A stretch of DNA of 64,000 nucleotides from Paracoccus haematequi (GCA_945881965.1 CAMCVS010000005.1:185094-249093), one strand, 5' to 3'. Counted from the first letter of the stretch, positions 33,503 through 44,213 are shown. The notes: generated by a model not told the origin, from the letters alone. Numbers and translations are program-made.

Positions 33503-33843
33503 GCCGCCCCCCGGAATACCAATGCCGCGCCCACGGCGATGAACCCGAACCCCAGCGCGGTGGTCCAGGTGATCGCTTCTTTCAGCCAGAACGCTGAAAA
33601 GCCCACGAACACCACCAGCGTGATCACCTCCTGGATGGTTTTCAACTGCGCCGCAGAATAGACCTGATGGCCCATCCGGTTCGCGGGCACCGCCAGCCAG
33701 TATTCAAAGAACGCAATGCCCCAGGACACCAAGACGACGATCCACAGCGCCTTGTCCTTGTGGCCCAGATGGCCATACCACGCGAAAGTCATGAACACAT
33801 TCGACAGCGCCAGCATCAGGATCGGGGTGATATACAGGCTCAT
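33499..33843 (-). CDS. DUF486/DMT-type small membrane protein
   Basis: 114-residue protein with four predicted helices: PILMLALSNVFMTFAWYGHLG, LWIVVLVSWGIAFFEYWLAV, ITLVVFVGFSAFWL and TTALGFGFIAVGAALVF. The invariant-looking AVPANRMG and YSAAQLKTIQEV loops match DUF486, a half-size drug/metabolite-transporter-like family that probably functions as a dimer. It overlaps both neighbours by four bases, so it belongs to the FkbM cassette. The transported compound is unknown. Confidence 0.85.
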   Translation of the reverse strand: MSLYITPILMLALSNVFMTFAWYGHLGHKDKALWIVVLVSWGIAFFEYWLAVPANRMGHQVYSAAQLKTIQEVITLVVFVGFSAFWLKEAITWTTALGFGFIAVGAALVFRGAA

Positions 33844-34715
33844 GCGCGCAACTCTGCGGGCAAGAGATCAACATATCCCTCTGCGAGCTTGCGCGATACC
33901 TGCCCACGCTCTGCCAGCGTATCCAGACACAAAAGCGCCAGATCATGCGACCCGAACACCCCCGCCGCCAGCAGCGCCAGATGGCAAAGCGCCTCATCAG
34001 ACCAGGCGCTGCGATCCTCCAGCGACCGGATATAGACGGCATCGCCGTCGATCAGTTGCGACGCCAGCAGGTCGGGTTTGACCCGCGCGCGTTGCGAATG
34101 GCCCAGCATCCGCGATTTCTGATGCAGGAAGCGGTGCAATTCGAACCCTTGCGCGCGCAAGGCGCGGTCAAGTTCCCACAGCGCCGGTTCACCGTCATAA
34201 AGCCGGTAGAACCGCATTTCGACCACTACGGCTACCGCCTTGGACAGCCGGTTCTGCCCGCCCGACAGCACCGCACATTCTGCGCCCTGCGCGTCCATCT
34301 TCAGGAAATCCAGATCGGGCAGGCCGGAAATGTCATCCAGCCGCCGGGTGATGATCGGCTGCGGCGTTTCGGTGCCCAGATGACGGCGGAAATGACCAAG
34401 AAACCCCAGCGCCTTGGCGCTCAGCGGATACAGCGATGACATCTCGGACGCCGGATAGGTGTAAAACGTGGCCGCCTGTCCGTCCCCCACCGCGAACGGC
34501 CGAATAGTGATGGCGTCAGAGGCTTCTGCCATCAGCCGCGCGCGCGCCTCGGCGTTGGGTTCAAACGCCCAGACCTGCGCCATCCCCGCCCGCAGCAGCG
34601 CGCCATAGATCGGCTTGCCCAGCGGGTTCGCGCCGACATCGGCAATCACCATCGGTCGCAGTGCCCCCATCCTGCGGGTCAGATATCGGATCAGGACCTT
34701 GCTCGAATCAACCAT
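33840..34715 (-). CDS. FkbM-family methyltransferase (copy 3)
   Basis: 291-residue paralogue of copy 1. VIADVGANPLGKPIYG near residue 24, VWAFEPNAEA and DFLKMDAQGAECAVLSGG near 140 are the SAM and FkbM motifs. The C-terminal module LIDGDAVYIRSL...ALCHLALLAAGVF is clearly homologous to copy 1. The first ATG of the open frame is at 34721; MVDSSKV at 34715 is equally likely. It lies 39 bases after the sufB stop. Confidence 0.82.
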   Translation of the reverse strand: MVDSSKVLIRYLTRRMGALRPMVIADVGANPLGKPIYGALLRAGMAQVWAFEPNAEARARLMAEASDAITIRPFAVGDGQAATFYTYPASEMSSLYPLSAKALGFLGHFRRHLGTETPQPIITRRLDDISGLPDLDFLKMDAQGAECAVLSGGQNRLSKAVAVVVEMRFYRLYDGEPALWELDRALRAQGFELHRFLHQKSRMLGHSQRARVKPDLLASQLIDGDAVYIRSLEDRSAWSDEALCHLALLAAGVFGSHDLALLCLDTLAERGQVSRKLAEGYVDLLPAELRA

Positions 34716-34754
34716 CTGCATCTGTCGCGGCGGAACCGGTCTGCGCGCCGCAGA

Positions 34755-36275
34755 TCAGCCCACTGACCCTTCCAGCGAGATCGCCACCAGCGCCTGCGCT
34801 TCCAGCGCAAACTCCATCGGCAGCGCCTGCAACACGTCCTTGCAGAACCCGTTCACGATCAGCGCCACGGCGGCCTCTTCGCCCACGCCGCGCGCGCGGC
34901 AATAGAACAGTTGATCCTCGTCCACTTTCGACGTGGTCGCCTCGTGTTCAGCTTTCGACGTGGTGTTGCGGATTTCGATGTAAGGCACGGTATGCGCGCC
35001 GCATTGATCGCCGATCAACAGACTGTCGCATTGGGTGTAATTGCGGCTGTTCGTGGCCTTGGGGTGCATCGACACCAGCCCCCGATAGGTATTCTGCGCC
35101 TTTCCGGCCGAAATCCCCTTGGACACGATGCGCGACTTGGTGCGCTTGCCCAGATGCACCATTTTCGTGCCGGTATCGGCCTGCTGCATATTGTTGGCGA
35201 TGGCGATGGAATAGAATTCACCCTGTGAATCGTCGCCGCGCAGGATGCAGGACGGGTATTTCCACGTGATCGCCGACCCGGTTTCTACTTGCGTCCACAT
35301 CACCTTGGACCGGTCGCCCCGGCAATCGGCGCGCTTGGTGACAAAGTTGTAAATCCCGCCCCGCCCCGCTTCGTCGCCGGGATACCAGTTCTGCACCGTG
35401 GAATACTTGATCTCGGCATCTTCGAGGATCACCAGTTCCACCACGGCGGCGTGCAATTGCGCGGTATCGCGTTTCGGCGCGGTGCAGCCCTCAAGGTAAC
35501 TGACAAAAGCGCCCTTGTCGGCAATGATCAGGGTGCGTTCGAATTGCCCGGTGTTTTCGGCATTGATGCGGAAATAGGTCGACAGTTCCATCGGGCAGCG
35601 CACACCGGGCGGCACATAGACAAACGAGCCGTCCGAAAACACCGCACTATTCAGCGTGGCATAATAGTTGTCCGATTGCGGCACCACAGAGCCAATGTAT
35701 TGCTTGACCAGACCGGGGTGTTTCTTGATCGCCTCCGAGATCGAGCAGAATATCACGCCCGCCTTTTCAAGGTCTTTCTGAAATGTGGTGCCCAGCGACA
35801 CAGAATCAAACACCGCGTCCACCGCCACCTTGCGGCCCTCAGCAGGCGCGTTTTCCGCGCCATCGATCCCTGCAAGGATCATCTGCTCGCGCAGCGGAAT
35901 GCCCAGCTTGTCATAGGTCGCCAACAGTTTCGGATCGACCTCGTCCAGCGATTTCGGCTTGACCGCCATGCTTTTGGGCCGCGCGTAATAATAGATGTCC
36001 TGAAAGTCGATGGCGGGGTAATTCACCATCGCCCATGTCGGCTCGCTCATCTGCACCCAGCGGCGATAGGCCGCCAGCCGCCATTCGGTCATCCAGTCGG
36101 GTTCATCGTTCTTGGCCGAAATGAGCCGCACGATATCCTCGTTCACACCCTTGGGCGCGAAATCCATCTCGATCTCGGTGTTCCAGCCGTATTTATAGGT
36201 GCCGCCGACGCGGGCCACGGCCTCGACCGTTTCGCGGTCCACGCCCTCGCGGATATCGTCCTGCAGATCGGTCAT
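34755..36275 (-). CDS. sufB: Fe-S assembly scaffold subunit SufB
   Basis: 506-residue SUF scaffold protein. Signature segments: [51 protein letters not shown] near residue 225, [21 protein letters not shown] near 265 and [13 protein letters not shown] near 405 with the C-terminal cysteine. ATG 36275, the second of two adjacent ATGs, is better spaced from AAGGAG. It follows the IscS-type desulfurase and precedes the FkbM cassette instead of sufC. Confidence 0.95.
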   Translation of the reverse strand: MTDLQDDIREGVDRETVEAVARVGGTYKYGWNTEIEMDFAPKGVNEDIVRLISAKNDEPDWMTEWRLAAYRRWVQMSEPTWAMVNYPAIDFQDIYYYARPKSMAVKPKSLDEVDPKLLATYDKLGIPLREQMILAGIDGAENAPAEGRKVAVDAVFDSVSLGTTFQKDLEKAGVIFCSISEAIKKHPGLVKQYIGSVVPQSDNYYATLNSAVFSDGSFVYVPPGVRCPMELSTYFRINAENTGQFERTLIIADKGAFVSYLEGCTAPKRDTAQLHAAVVELVILEDAEIKYSTVQNWYPGDEAGRGGIYNFVTKRADCRGDRSKVMWTQVETGSAITWKYPSCILRGDDSQGEFYSIAIANNMQQADTGTKMVHLGKRTKSRIVSKGISAGKAQNTYRGLVSMHPKATNSRNYTQCDSLLIGDQCGAHTVPYIEIRNTTSKAEHEATTSKVDEDQLFYCRARGVGEEAAVALIVNGFCKDVLQALPMEFALEAQALVAISLEGSVG

Positions 36276-36297
36276 CATCGTCTCCTTCTTGGCCGCG

Positions 36298-37344
36298 CTA
36301 TCCGGCGCGGCGCGCTGTCTGTTTGCGGGCTGCCGCGCCGAACACATCGGCAAAGCGCAGTACCTGCTCGGTTGTCACATCCGGCCCCAGCGACACCCGG
36401 ATCGCACTGGCCGCCAGTCCTTCGTCATATCCCATCGCCTGCAAGGTCCGGCTGGCCCGCACCTTGCCGCTGGAACAGGCAGAGCCTGCGGAAATCGCAT
36501 AGCCCGCAAGGTCCATCTGCATCACCTGCGTCTCACCCTTCCAGCCGGGTGTGATCAGGCACAAGGTATTGGGCAGCCGCGCCGCGCCTTTCCCGACAGA
36601 AATAGTCGATGGCGCGATATCAGCAATGGACAGTTCTAGAATATTTCTAATTTCGGCCACGCGGTCCCAGACCCCGTCGGCCAGATCGCGCGCCGCGGCC
36701 TCTGCCGCCGCGCCGAACCCGGCGATGGCGGCGATATTCTCGGTGCCTGCGCGGCGGCCCATTTCCTGCCCGCCGCCGCGCAGTTGCGCCACGACGTCGG
36801 TGCCGCGCGTGACGACCAGCGCGCCCGCGCCCTTGGGCCCGCCCAGTTTATGCGCCGCGATCAGCGCCATCCGCGCCCCGCACCAACTGAAGGCGAACGG
36901 CACCTTGCCAAAGGCCTGCGTGGCATCCGTCACGGCAAGCCCGGCGGGCAACGCCTGCACCACCCCCGTCTCGCTGTTGGCCGCCTGCACCGCCGCGCGC
37001 GCCGGATCAGGCACCGCAACGGCCCCTTGCGCGTTCACCGCCAGCGTCGCGTCGCACCAGGCCAGCACCGCGTCATGCTCGACACCTGCACAAACCAATC
37101 CGCGCCCCGCCAGCGCCAGCGCCGCCGCTTCGGTCGCGCCTGCAGTAAAGATCACATCCGCGCCATCCGCGCCAAACGCCGCCGCCACCTGCGCCCGCGC
37201 GCGTTCCACGATCGCCTTGGCGGCGCGGCCCTCGGCATGCACCGAGGACGGATTGCCCACCAAATCCAGCGCCGCGATCATCGCCGCCCGCGCCTCGGGA
37301 CGCAGCGGCGTGGTCGCGTTCCAATCCAGATAGGTCCGGCTCAC
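36298..37344 (-). CDS. IscS/NifS-type cysteine desulfurase
   Basis: 348-residue group I PLP enzyme that supplies sulfur for Fe-S clusters. It starts at GTG 37344 ([17 protein letters not shown]) behind AAAGGGAA. The family block [13 protein letters not shown] near residue 67, the PLP lysine in [14 protein letters not shown] near 175 and the flexible catalytic loop [10 protein letters not shown] near 298 are present. It is about 40 residues shorter than E. coli IscS. It lies between iscR and sufB, giving this cluster two desulfurases (type I here, type II at 26.8 kb). Confidence 0.92.
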   Translation of the reverse strand: MSRTYLDWNATTPLRPEARAAMIAALDLVGNPSSVHAEGRAAKAIVERARAQVAAAFGADGADVIFTAGATEAAALALAGRGLVCAGVEHDAVLAWCDATLAVNAQGAVAVPDPARAAVQAANSETGVVQALPAGLAVTDATQAFGKVPFAFSWCGARMALIAAHKLGGPKGAGALVVTRGTDVVAQLRGGGQEMGRRAGTENIAAIAGFGAAAEAAARDLADGVWDRVAEIRNILELSIADIAPSTISVGKGAARLPNTLCLITPGWKGETQVMQMDLAGYAISAGSACSSGKVRASRTLQAMGYDEGLAASAIRVSLGPDVTTEQVLRFADVFGAAARKQTARRAG

Positions 37345-37367
37345 GCGCGGTTCCCTTTCATTTTGCC

Positions 37368-37409
37368 GAAAATACTCCGGGGGGCCCGAAGGGCGGGGCG
37401 GAGCCCCCT
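37368..37409. repeat. GC-rich palindromic intergenic element in the iscR-iscS gap
   Basis: AAAATACTCCGGGGGGCCC...GGGCGGGGCGGAGCCCCC lies in the gap and touches the iscR stop. The same pattern recurs twice upstream of gyrA (44948-45002 and 45152-45200), so it is a dispersed REP-like element rather than a chance hairpin. Confidence 0.6.
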
Positions 37410-37870
37410 CACTTGTCGTCCACCACGGAAAACAGCGCCGGAACTGCCGGGCATGGCGCAAGCTGGTTGGTGATGACATCCGACAGCCGCGCCTGATGCA
37501 GATAGACATAGACGTTGGCCGCCAGCCCCTGCCACAGCCGGTTGACCACGGATTGCGCGCGGGTGCCCGATACAGCGCCCGACGCCCCTGCCCCCACATG
37601 CGTTGCGTCCACGGTTTCATCCACCGCCGCCAGCACCTCGACCACGCGGATGTCGCCGGGGCCGCGCGCCAGCTTGTAGCCGCCCCCCGGCCCGCGCACC
37701 GACTCGACAAGCCCCGCCCGACGCAGTTTCACGAACAACTGTTCCAGATAGGGCAAGGATATATCCTGCCGCCGCGCGATATCGCCCAGCGTCACCAACT
37801 CGTCCGCGGGGCGCAGCGCCATATCGGCGAGTGCCACCATCGCATAGCGTCCCTTGGTGCTGAGTTTCAT
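37409..37870 (-). CDS. iscR: Rrf2-family Fe-S regulator IscR
   Basis: 153-residue repressor at the head of the isc/suf run. The winged helix-turn-helix is clear: MKLSTKGRYAMVALADMAL, then ITLPYLEQ-like DISLPYLEQLFVKLRRAGLVESVRGPGGGYKLAR. Instead of the three clustered cysteines of E. coli IscR there is only one cysteine, in LAPCPAV near residue 143, the form described for Rhodobacter sphaeroides IscR. ATG 37870 is chosen by homology; the frame extends upstream. A palindrome at 37936-37948 may be its operator. Confidence 0.92.
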   Translation of the reverse strand: MKLSTKGRYAMVALADMALRPADELVTLGDIARRQDISLPYLEQLFVKLRRAGLVESVRGPGGGYKLARGPGDIRVVEVLAAVDETVDATHVGAGASGAVSGTRAQSVVNRLWQGLAANVYVYLHQARLSDVITNQLAPCPAVPALFSVVDDK

Positions 37871-37935
37871 CCTGTCACGCCCCCCGCCTTGGCCTGCCCA
37901 AATCAGCCAGCCGTGCGATTGCAGGCCGTGCCTGA

Positions 37936-37948
37936 TTGACCTTGTCAA
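37936..37948. promoter_or_regulatory. candidate operator/-35 region of iscR
   Basis: Perfect palindrome TTGAC-CTT-GTCAA, 66 bases upstream of the iscR ATG. Its minus-strand arm forms a consensus TTGACA -35 box. A repressor bound here would block the promoter, so autoregulation by IscR or control by an iron regulator is plausible. Confidence 0.4.
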
Positions 37949-38080
37949 GCCCAAGCCTTATCTCGCTGAAATCCGCGCGGTGGGTGTGACCCCTGCGGGA
38001 TGTTGTTTGGAATTGTTCTAAGGTGTCCGAGCGAATTCGTCAAGAATAACCGCTCCGCCCGACAGGAGAGACAGGGACCG

Positions 38081-38737
38081 ATGCCCGAAGTGATCTTCCC
38101 CGGCCCCGAGGGCCGTCTTGAGGGCCGTTATCACCCGCAAAAAGACCGCGACGCTCCGATTGCCATCGTGCTGCACGCGCACCCGCAGTTTGGCGGCACG
38201 ATGAACCACAAGGTGGTGTATAACCTGCATTATGCGTTTTACAGCATGGGGTTTACCGTGCTGCGGTTCAACTTTCGCGGCGTCGGGCGCAGCCAGGGCG
38301 AATATGATCAGGGCATCGGCGAATTGTCGGATGCAGCGTCCGCGCTGGATTACCTGCAATCCATGAACACCAATTCGAAACATTGCTGGGTCGCCGGATT
38401 TTCCTTTGGCGCGTGGATCGGAATGCAGTTGTTGATGCGGCGGCCCGAGATCACCGGGTTCATCTCGGTCAGCCCGCCTGCGAACATGTATGATTTCACC
38501 TTCCTCGCGCCTTGCCCGGCGTCAGGTCTGATCATCAACGGCATGGCCGACCGCGTCGCGCCGCCTGCGGACACCCGCAACCTCGTCGGCAAGCTGCACG
38601 AGCAGAAGGGCATCACCATCACCCATCAGGAAGTCGAAGGCGCGGATCACTTCTTCCGCGAGGATGACAAGATGGCGGAATTGATGGGGTCCGTCAGCGG
38701 TTACGTCAAACGCCGCCTGACCGAAAGCAGCCGGTAA
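38081..38737 (+). CDS. alpha/beta hydrolase (COG2945-like)
   Basis: 218-residue soluble hydrolase. Motifs: VLHAHPQFGGTMNHKVVYNL near residue 32 (oxyanion region with conserved HP), RFNFRGVGRSQG near 67, the nucleophile elbow GFSFGAWIG near 108 and the catalytic His in EGADHFFRE near 192. This pattern is found in small cytoplasmic esterases of unknown substrate in proteobacteria. ATG 38081 follows CAGGAGAG. It is divergent from iscR and begins a two-gene unit with the next small gene. Confidence 0.85.
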   Translation: MPEVIFPGPEGRLEGRYHPQKDRDAPIAIVLHAHPQFGGTMNHKVVYNLHYAFYSMGFTVLRFNFRGVGRSQGEYDQGIGELSDAASALDYLQSMNTNSKHCWVAGFSFGAWIGMQLLMRRPEITGFISVSPPANMYDFTFLAPCPASGLIINGMADRVAPPADTRNLVGKLHEQKGITITHQEVEGADHFFREDDKMAELMGSVSGYVKRRLTESSR

Positions 38738-38741
38738 CGCC

Positions 38742-38972
38742 ATGGCGATGATCGACGACGAGGCCGATGCCCTGGCGCGCGAAACCCTCGCGCTGGCGCA
38801 GGCCACGGGGGACGCGGAACTGGTGCGTCAGATCTCTGATCTGTTGGCGACCTCGTCCACCGTGACCCAAGAGGCCTATATGGCCGCCATCCGCGTCCAT
38901 CAAGCCGTGGCCCGTGCGCGGCGGTTCCTTGCCGACAAACGCGCCGCCGCTGGCCTGCCCGACAAGGTCTGA
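38742..38972 (+). CDS. small helical hypothetical protein
   Basis: 76-residue alpha-helical protein with no hydrophobic segment and no cysteine. It has acidic and alanine-rich helices (DDEADALARETLALAQATGD, VRQISDLLATSS) and a basic C-terminus. It begins four bases after the hydrolase stop and shares its orientation, so it is probably co-transcribed. No homology recognised. Confidence 0.6.
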   Translation: MAMIDDEADALARETLALAQATGDAELVRQISDLLATSSTVTQEAYMAAIRVHQAVARARRFLADKRAAAGLPDKV

Positions 38973-39027
38973 ATACGATATTTTTTGGGTTTTCCCGTTA
39001 ACTATCGCGCCGTTATTTGTCTTTTCA

Positions 39028-42000
39028 CTACTTTCGCCCCGCCATCACCGGCTTTGCCGCCGTCTGCGCCGCAGGTTTGGGGATCGTCTTTGCCGGTTTC
39101 ACGGTCACCGCCTTGTCGGCCAGATCGCGCGCGATGGCAAAAGACCCCTTGATCCGTTCCGCCTCGGTTGTCCAATCGCGGCGGATGATGATCTTGTTGT
39201 CCTTGATCTTGGCCAAGCCGTCCTGCGCGGCGATAAATTCCACCAACCCCGCCGGATTGGCAAAACGGTCGCCGTGAAACTGGATCGTGGCCCCCTTTGG
39301 CCCGCCGTCCAGCTTGGAAATCCCCGCTGCCTTGCATTTCTCCTTGATCCGCACGACCAGCAGCAGCGTGTTGACCTCGCGCGGCAAGGGGCCGAAACGG
39401 TCGATCAATTCGGCGGCGAAGCCTTCGAGTTCCACCTTGGTATGCAGGTTCGACAGGCGCCGATAAAGGCCAAGGCGCACATCAAGATCGGGCACGTAAT
39501 CCTCTGGAATCAAGACAGAAACACCCAGATTGATCGCAGGGGCCCATTGGCCGTCGGTTTCCGTCAGCCCTTCCAGATCGCCGGATTTGATCTTGGCAAT
39601 CGCCTCTTCCAGCATGGATTGATACAACTCATAGCCGACATCACGCATCTGGCCGGATTGCTCTTCGCCCAACAGGTTGCCCGCGCCGCGAATGTCAAGG
39701 TCTTGGCTGGCAAGCTGGAACCCGGCCCCAAGGCTATCCAGCGACCCCAGTACCTTCAGCCGCTTTTCCGCCGTCGGTGTCAGTTTCGCGCGCGGTTTGG
39801 TGGTCAGATAGGCATAGGCGCGCGTCTTGGACCGCCCCACCCTGCCCCTGATCTGATATAATTGTGCCAGCCCGAACATATCGGCGCGATGAACCACCAT
39901 TGTGTTGGCGGTCGGAATATCGAGACCCGATTCGACGATGGTCGTCGCCAGCAGCACATCATACTTGCCATCATAAAACGCGTTCATCCGGTCATCCAGA
40001 TCGCCCGCCGCCAACTGCCCATGCGCCACGATAAAACTGACCTCGGGCACCTCGCGGCGCAGGAAATCCTCCAGTTCCGGCAGATCGGCGATGCGCGGGG
40101 CCACGATGAACGACTGCCCGCCGCGGAACCGTTCGCGCAGCAGCGCCTCGCGCACGGTGACCGTGTCAAATTCGCTGACATAGGTGCGGATCGCCAGCCG
40201 GTCCACCGGCGGGGTCGAGATGATCGACAGGTCGCGCACGCCCGACAGTGACATCTGCAAGGTGCGCGGGATGGGTGTCGCTGTCAGGGTCAGCACATGG
40301 ATATCGGTGCGCAACTCCTTCAGCCGTTCCTTGTGCGTCACGCCGAAATGCTGTTCCTCGTCGATCACCAACAGGCCAAGCCGTTTGAATTTCACGGCCT
40401 TGGCCAGCAGCGCATGGGTGCCCACCACGATATCCACCGTGCCGTCCGCGATACCGTCGCGGGTCGCGGCGGCATCTTTTGCGGTGACAAAGCGCGACAA
40501 GGGCCGCACCACCAGCGGGAACCCCCGGAACCGTTCGGCAAAGCTGCGGTAATGCTGGCGCGCGAGCAGCGTCGTGGGCGCGATCACCGCCACCTGCACG
40601 CCCGCCATGGCGGCCACAAAGGCCGCGCGCATTGCGACCTCGGTCTTGCCGAACCCCACGTCACCGCAGATCAGCCGGTCCATCGGGTGGCCTGAATCCA
40701 GATCCGCGATCACCTCGCCGATGGCGCGCAGCTGATCCTCGGTCTCGCTATAAGGGAACCGGGCGCAGAACGCCTCCCAGCTATGATGTTCGACCTCAAG
40801 AACCGGGGCGGTGCGCAGCGCGCGTTCCGCCGCGATACGGATCAGCCGGTCGGCCATCTCGCGGATGCGTTCTTTCAGCCGGGATTTCTTGGCCTGCCAT
40901 GCGCCGCCGCCAAGACGGTCCAACAGGCCCTCTTCATGGCCGAACCGCGACAGCAGTTCGATATTGACCACGGGCAGATAAAGTTTCGCGTTTTCCGCAT
41001 ATTCCAGCGCGATACATTCATGCGCGGATCCTAAGGCGCGCACGACTTCCAGCCCCAGATACCGGCCCACGCCGTGATCCACATGCACGACCAGATCGCC
41101 AGGGGCCAGCGATTGCGCCTCGGTCAGGAAATTCTCGGCGCGTTTGCGTTTGCGCGGGGCGCGGATCAGGCGGTCGCCCAGCACGTCCTGTTCTGAAATC
41201 ACCGTCAGGCCCTTGGCCTCGAACCCTTCGTCCAATGGCCAGACCGCCAGATGCAGCCCGTGTTTGCCGACGCCCCGGAAATCCGCCACATCGACCGACC
41301 CGATCAGGCCCTCGTCGGTCAACAACCCGTCCAGCCGTTCGCGCGCCCCGCCCGAAAAACAGGCGACCACCACCGGCCCCAGTTCCATCCGCGCGCGAAT
41401 ATGCGCCGCCAAAGCCTCGAAAAGGTTCAGGTTTTCGGCCTGGCGTTCCGGGATGAAATTCCGCCCCAGCCGCGCGCCCGCATCAATACAGCCCGGACCG
41501 GGTGCCTGCGGCAGTGCGTGAAACCGCAGGATTCGCCGCCCTGAAAGCGCCGTGGTCCAGCCTGCATCATCCAGATACAAGCCATCCGGCGGCACCGGTT
41601 TATAGACCGAGTCCATCCGCCCCTTTTGCGCCATCGCGAGGCGGCGGGTTTCATACTGATCCGCGATCCCGTCCCAACGGGACAGGCGCGCGGCCTCTGC
41701 GGCATCATCCTCGGTCACTGTCGCGCCGGGCAGATAATCGAACAGCGTCTCAAGCCGGTCATGAAAGAACGGCAGCCAATGCTCCATGCCCGCATGTTTG
41801 CGCCCCGCGCTGACGGCTTCGTACAGCGGATCATCGGTGCCCGCCGCGCCAAATTCGATGCGATAGTTCTGCCGGAACCGCGTGATGCCCGCCTCGTCAA
41901 GGATCACCTCGGATACGGGGGCAAGCTCGATCACGCTCAGCTTTTCCAACGTGCGCTGCGTGGCGGCATCAAACCGGCGCGCCCCGTCCAGCACATCACC

Positions 42001-42543
42001 GAACAGGTCAAGCCGCACCGGGCCCAGATCGCCCGGCGGATAGATATCGACAATGCCGCCGCGCCAGGCGTAATCGCCGGGTTCCGTCACCGTCGGGGCC
42101 TGCGCAAACCCCATCCGCACCAGAAAATGCCGCAGCGCGCCCTCGTCCACCCGGTCACCCACGCGGGCGGAAAAGGCGGCAGCGCGCAGCACCTCGCGCG
42201 CGGGCAGCCGCTGCATCGCCGCCGACACCGTGGTCAACAGCACGAACCGCTCAGGCATCCCATGCACCAGCCCCGCCAGCGTCGCCATCCGTGCCGCCGA
42301 GATCGCGGGGTTCGGGCTGACGCGGTCATAGGGCAGGCAATCCCAGGCCGGAAAGCTGATCACCGGCATGTCGGGCGCAAAGAACCGCAGCGCCGCCTCC
42401 AGCGCCGCCAGCCGCCGGTCATCGCGCGCGATATGGATCACGGGGCCGCTTTTGGCGACCTCGTCCAGAATCAGCCGCGCATCCCAGCCTTCAGGTGCGC
42501 CGCCAACCGTGAAACGGGGCAGCGTGATGGTTTTCTGGCTCAT
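39028..42543 (-). CDS. mfd: transcription-repair coupling factor
   Basis: 1171-residue ATP-dependent translocase that removes RNA polymerase stalled at DNA lesions and recruits UvrA. The N-terminal UvrB-like region has FPAWDCLPYDRVSPN near residue 82. LAPGDLVVHVDHGVGRYLGLE near 478 is the RNA-polymerase interacting domain. The RecG-like helicase has GDVGFGKTEVAMRAAF near 630, DEEQHFGV near 730, TATPIPRTLQMSLSG and QIRGRVGRSK near 900. A TRCF C-terminal domain and a basic tail follow. Its first 53 bases overlap the upstream membrane-protein gene. Confidence 0.97.
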   Translation of the reverse strand: MSQKTITLPRFTVGGAPEGWDARLILDEVAKSGPVIHIARDDRRLAALEAALRFFAPDMPVISFPAWDCLPYDRVSPNPAISAARMATLAGLVHGMPERFVLLTTVSAAMQRLPAREVLRAAAFSARVGDRVDEGALRHFLVRMGFAQAPTVTEPGDYAWRGGIVDIYPPGDLGPVRLDLFGDVLDGARRFDAATQRTLEKLSVIELAPVSEVILDEAGITRFRQNYRIEFGAAGTDDPLYEAVSAGRKHAGMEHWLPFFHDRLETLFDYLPGATVTEDDAAEAARLSRWDGIADQYETRRLAMAQKGRMDSVYKPVPPDGLYLDDAGWTTALSGRRILRFHALPQAPGPGCIDAGARLGRNFIPERQAENLNLFEALAAHIRARMELGPVVVACFSGGARERLDGLLTDEGLIGSVDVADFRGVGKHGLHLAVWPLDEGFEAKGLTVISEQDVLGDRLIRAPRKRKRAENFLTEAQSLAPGDLVVHVDHGVGRYLGLEVVRALGSAHECIALEYAENAKLYLPVVNIELLSRFGHEEGLLDRLGGGAWQAKKSRLKERIREMADRLIRIAAERALRTAPVLEVEHHSWEAFCARFPYSETEDQLRAIGEVIADLDSGHPMDRLICGDVGFGKTEVAMRAAFVAAMAGVQVAVIAPTTLLARQHYRSFAERFRGFPLVVRPLSRFVTAKDAAATRDGIADGTVDIVVGTHALLAKAVKFKRLGLLVIDEEQHFGVTHKERLKELRTDIHVLTLTATPIPRTLQMSLSGVRDLSIISTPPVDRLAIRTYVSEFDTVTVREALLRERFRGGQSFIVAPRIADLPELEDFLRREVPEVSFIVAHGQLAAGDLDDRMNAFYDGKYDVLLATTIVESGLDIPTANTMVVHRADMFGLAQLYQIRGRVGRSKTRAYAYLTTKPRAKLTPTAEKRLKVLGSLDSLGAGFQLASQDLDIRGAGNLLGEEQSGQMRDVGYELYQSMLEEAIAKIKSGDLEGLTETDGQWAPAINLGVSVLIPEDYVPDLDVRLGLYRRLSNLHTKVELEGFAAELIDRFGPLPREVNTLLLVVRIKEKCKAAGISKLDGGPKGATIQFHGDRFANPAGLVEFIAAQDGLAKIKDNKIIIRRDWTTEAERIKGSFAIARDLADKAVTVKPAKTIPKPAAQTAAKPVMAGRK

Positions 42544-43105
42544 AATATCCCTGCGGCCCGCCCTGCCGGTTGTTCCGGTCCGGCACGTTGATGGAAAGGT
42601 TCTGAGCCATGCCCCAGAACACCGTGATCAGGATAGCTATCATCCCGATGCCTTGTGTCCAGAGCCTGAGCCGCATCAACCGCCGCCGCAGCGCCGCACC
42701 CGACGCCGCCTCGGCGTCGATGCCTTGGGCCACGCGCAGCGTGATCATGCCCACCACCGTCATCGGGAACGCCAGCAGGAACAGCGCCTGCGCGAATTGC
42801 ACCCCATAGAAGAACCCGAGGATCCCGAGTGACGACAACAGGAACGCCAAAACGCCGGCAGCCCAGGCCCCCGCTTCGGACGCGATATAGAGCAAGCGGT
42901 TGACATAGATGCGCGCCAGCGCCTCCATGTCGGCCTCGGCCTGCCCGCCCTTGGCGGCGGCGCGCTGCACCATGTCGTAAGGCACCCCCAGCACCCAATG
43001 GCTGGCCGTGGACCACATCACCGCCAGTGCCAGCCAGAACCACAGGTTCGAGAATGACCGCAGGTCGATCATCTCTGACAGCAAGTCGAACCAGGTCAAG
43101 GGCAT
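42491..43105 (-). CDS. four-helix membrane protein upstream of mfd
   Basis: 204-residue inner-membrane protein. It begins MPLTWFDLLSEMIDLRSFSNLWFWLALAVMWSTASHWVLG, with further helices near residues 75-105, 105-122 and 145-165, and ends in an Asn/Gly/Pro-rich hydrophilic tail. Similar Rhodobacteraceae proteins are labelled 'component of SufBCD complex' in databases; that is a label, not evidence of function. The 3' end overlaps mfd by 53 bases. It is divergent from hemB with 115 bases between starts. Confidence 0.72.
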   Translation of the reverse strand: MPLTWFDLLSEMIDLRSFSNLWFWLALAVMWSTASHWVLGVPYDMVQRAAAKGGQAEADMEALARIYVNRLLYIASEAGAWAAGVLAFLLSSLGILGFFYGVQFAQALFLLAFPMTVVGMITLRVAQGIDAEAASGAALRRRLMRLRLWTQGIGMIAILITVFWGMAQNLSINVPDRNNRQGGPQGYYEPENHHAAPFHGWRRT

Positions 43106-43172
43106 GGGCCTTTCCACGAAAACTGAGCCTGCATATCGCCGCAAACCGGCAATGCCTACCCCTTGAGCGTGA

Positions 43173-44213
<1,041 letters not shown>

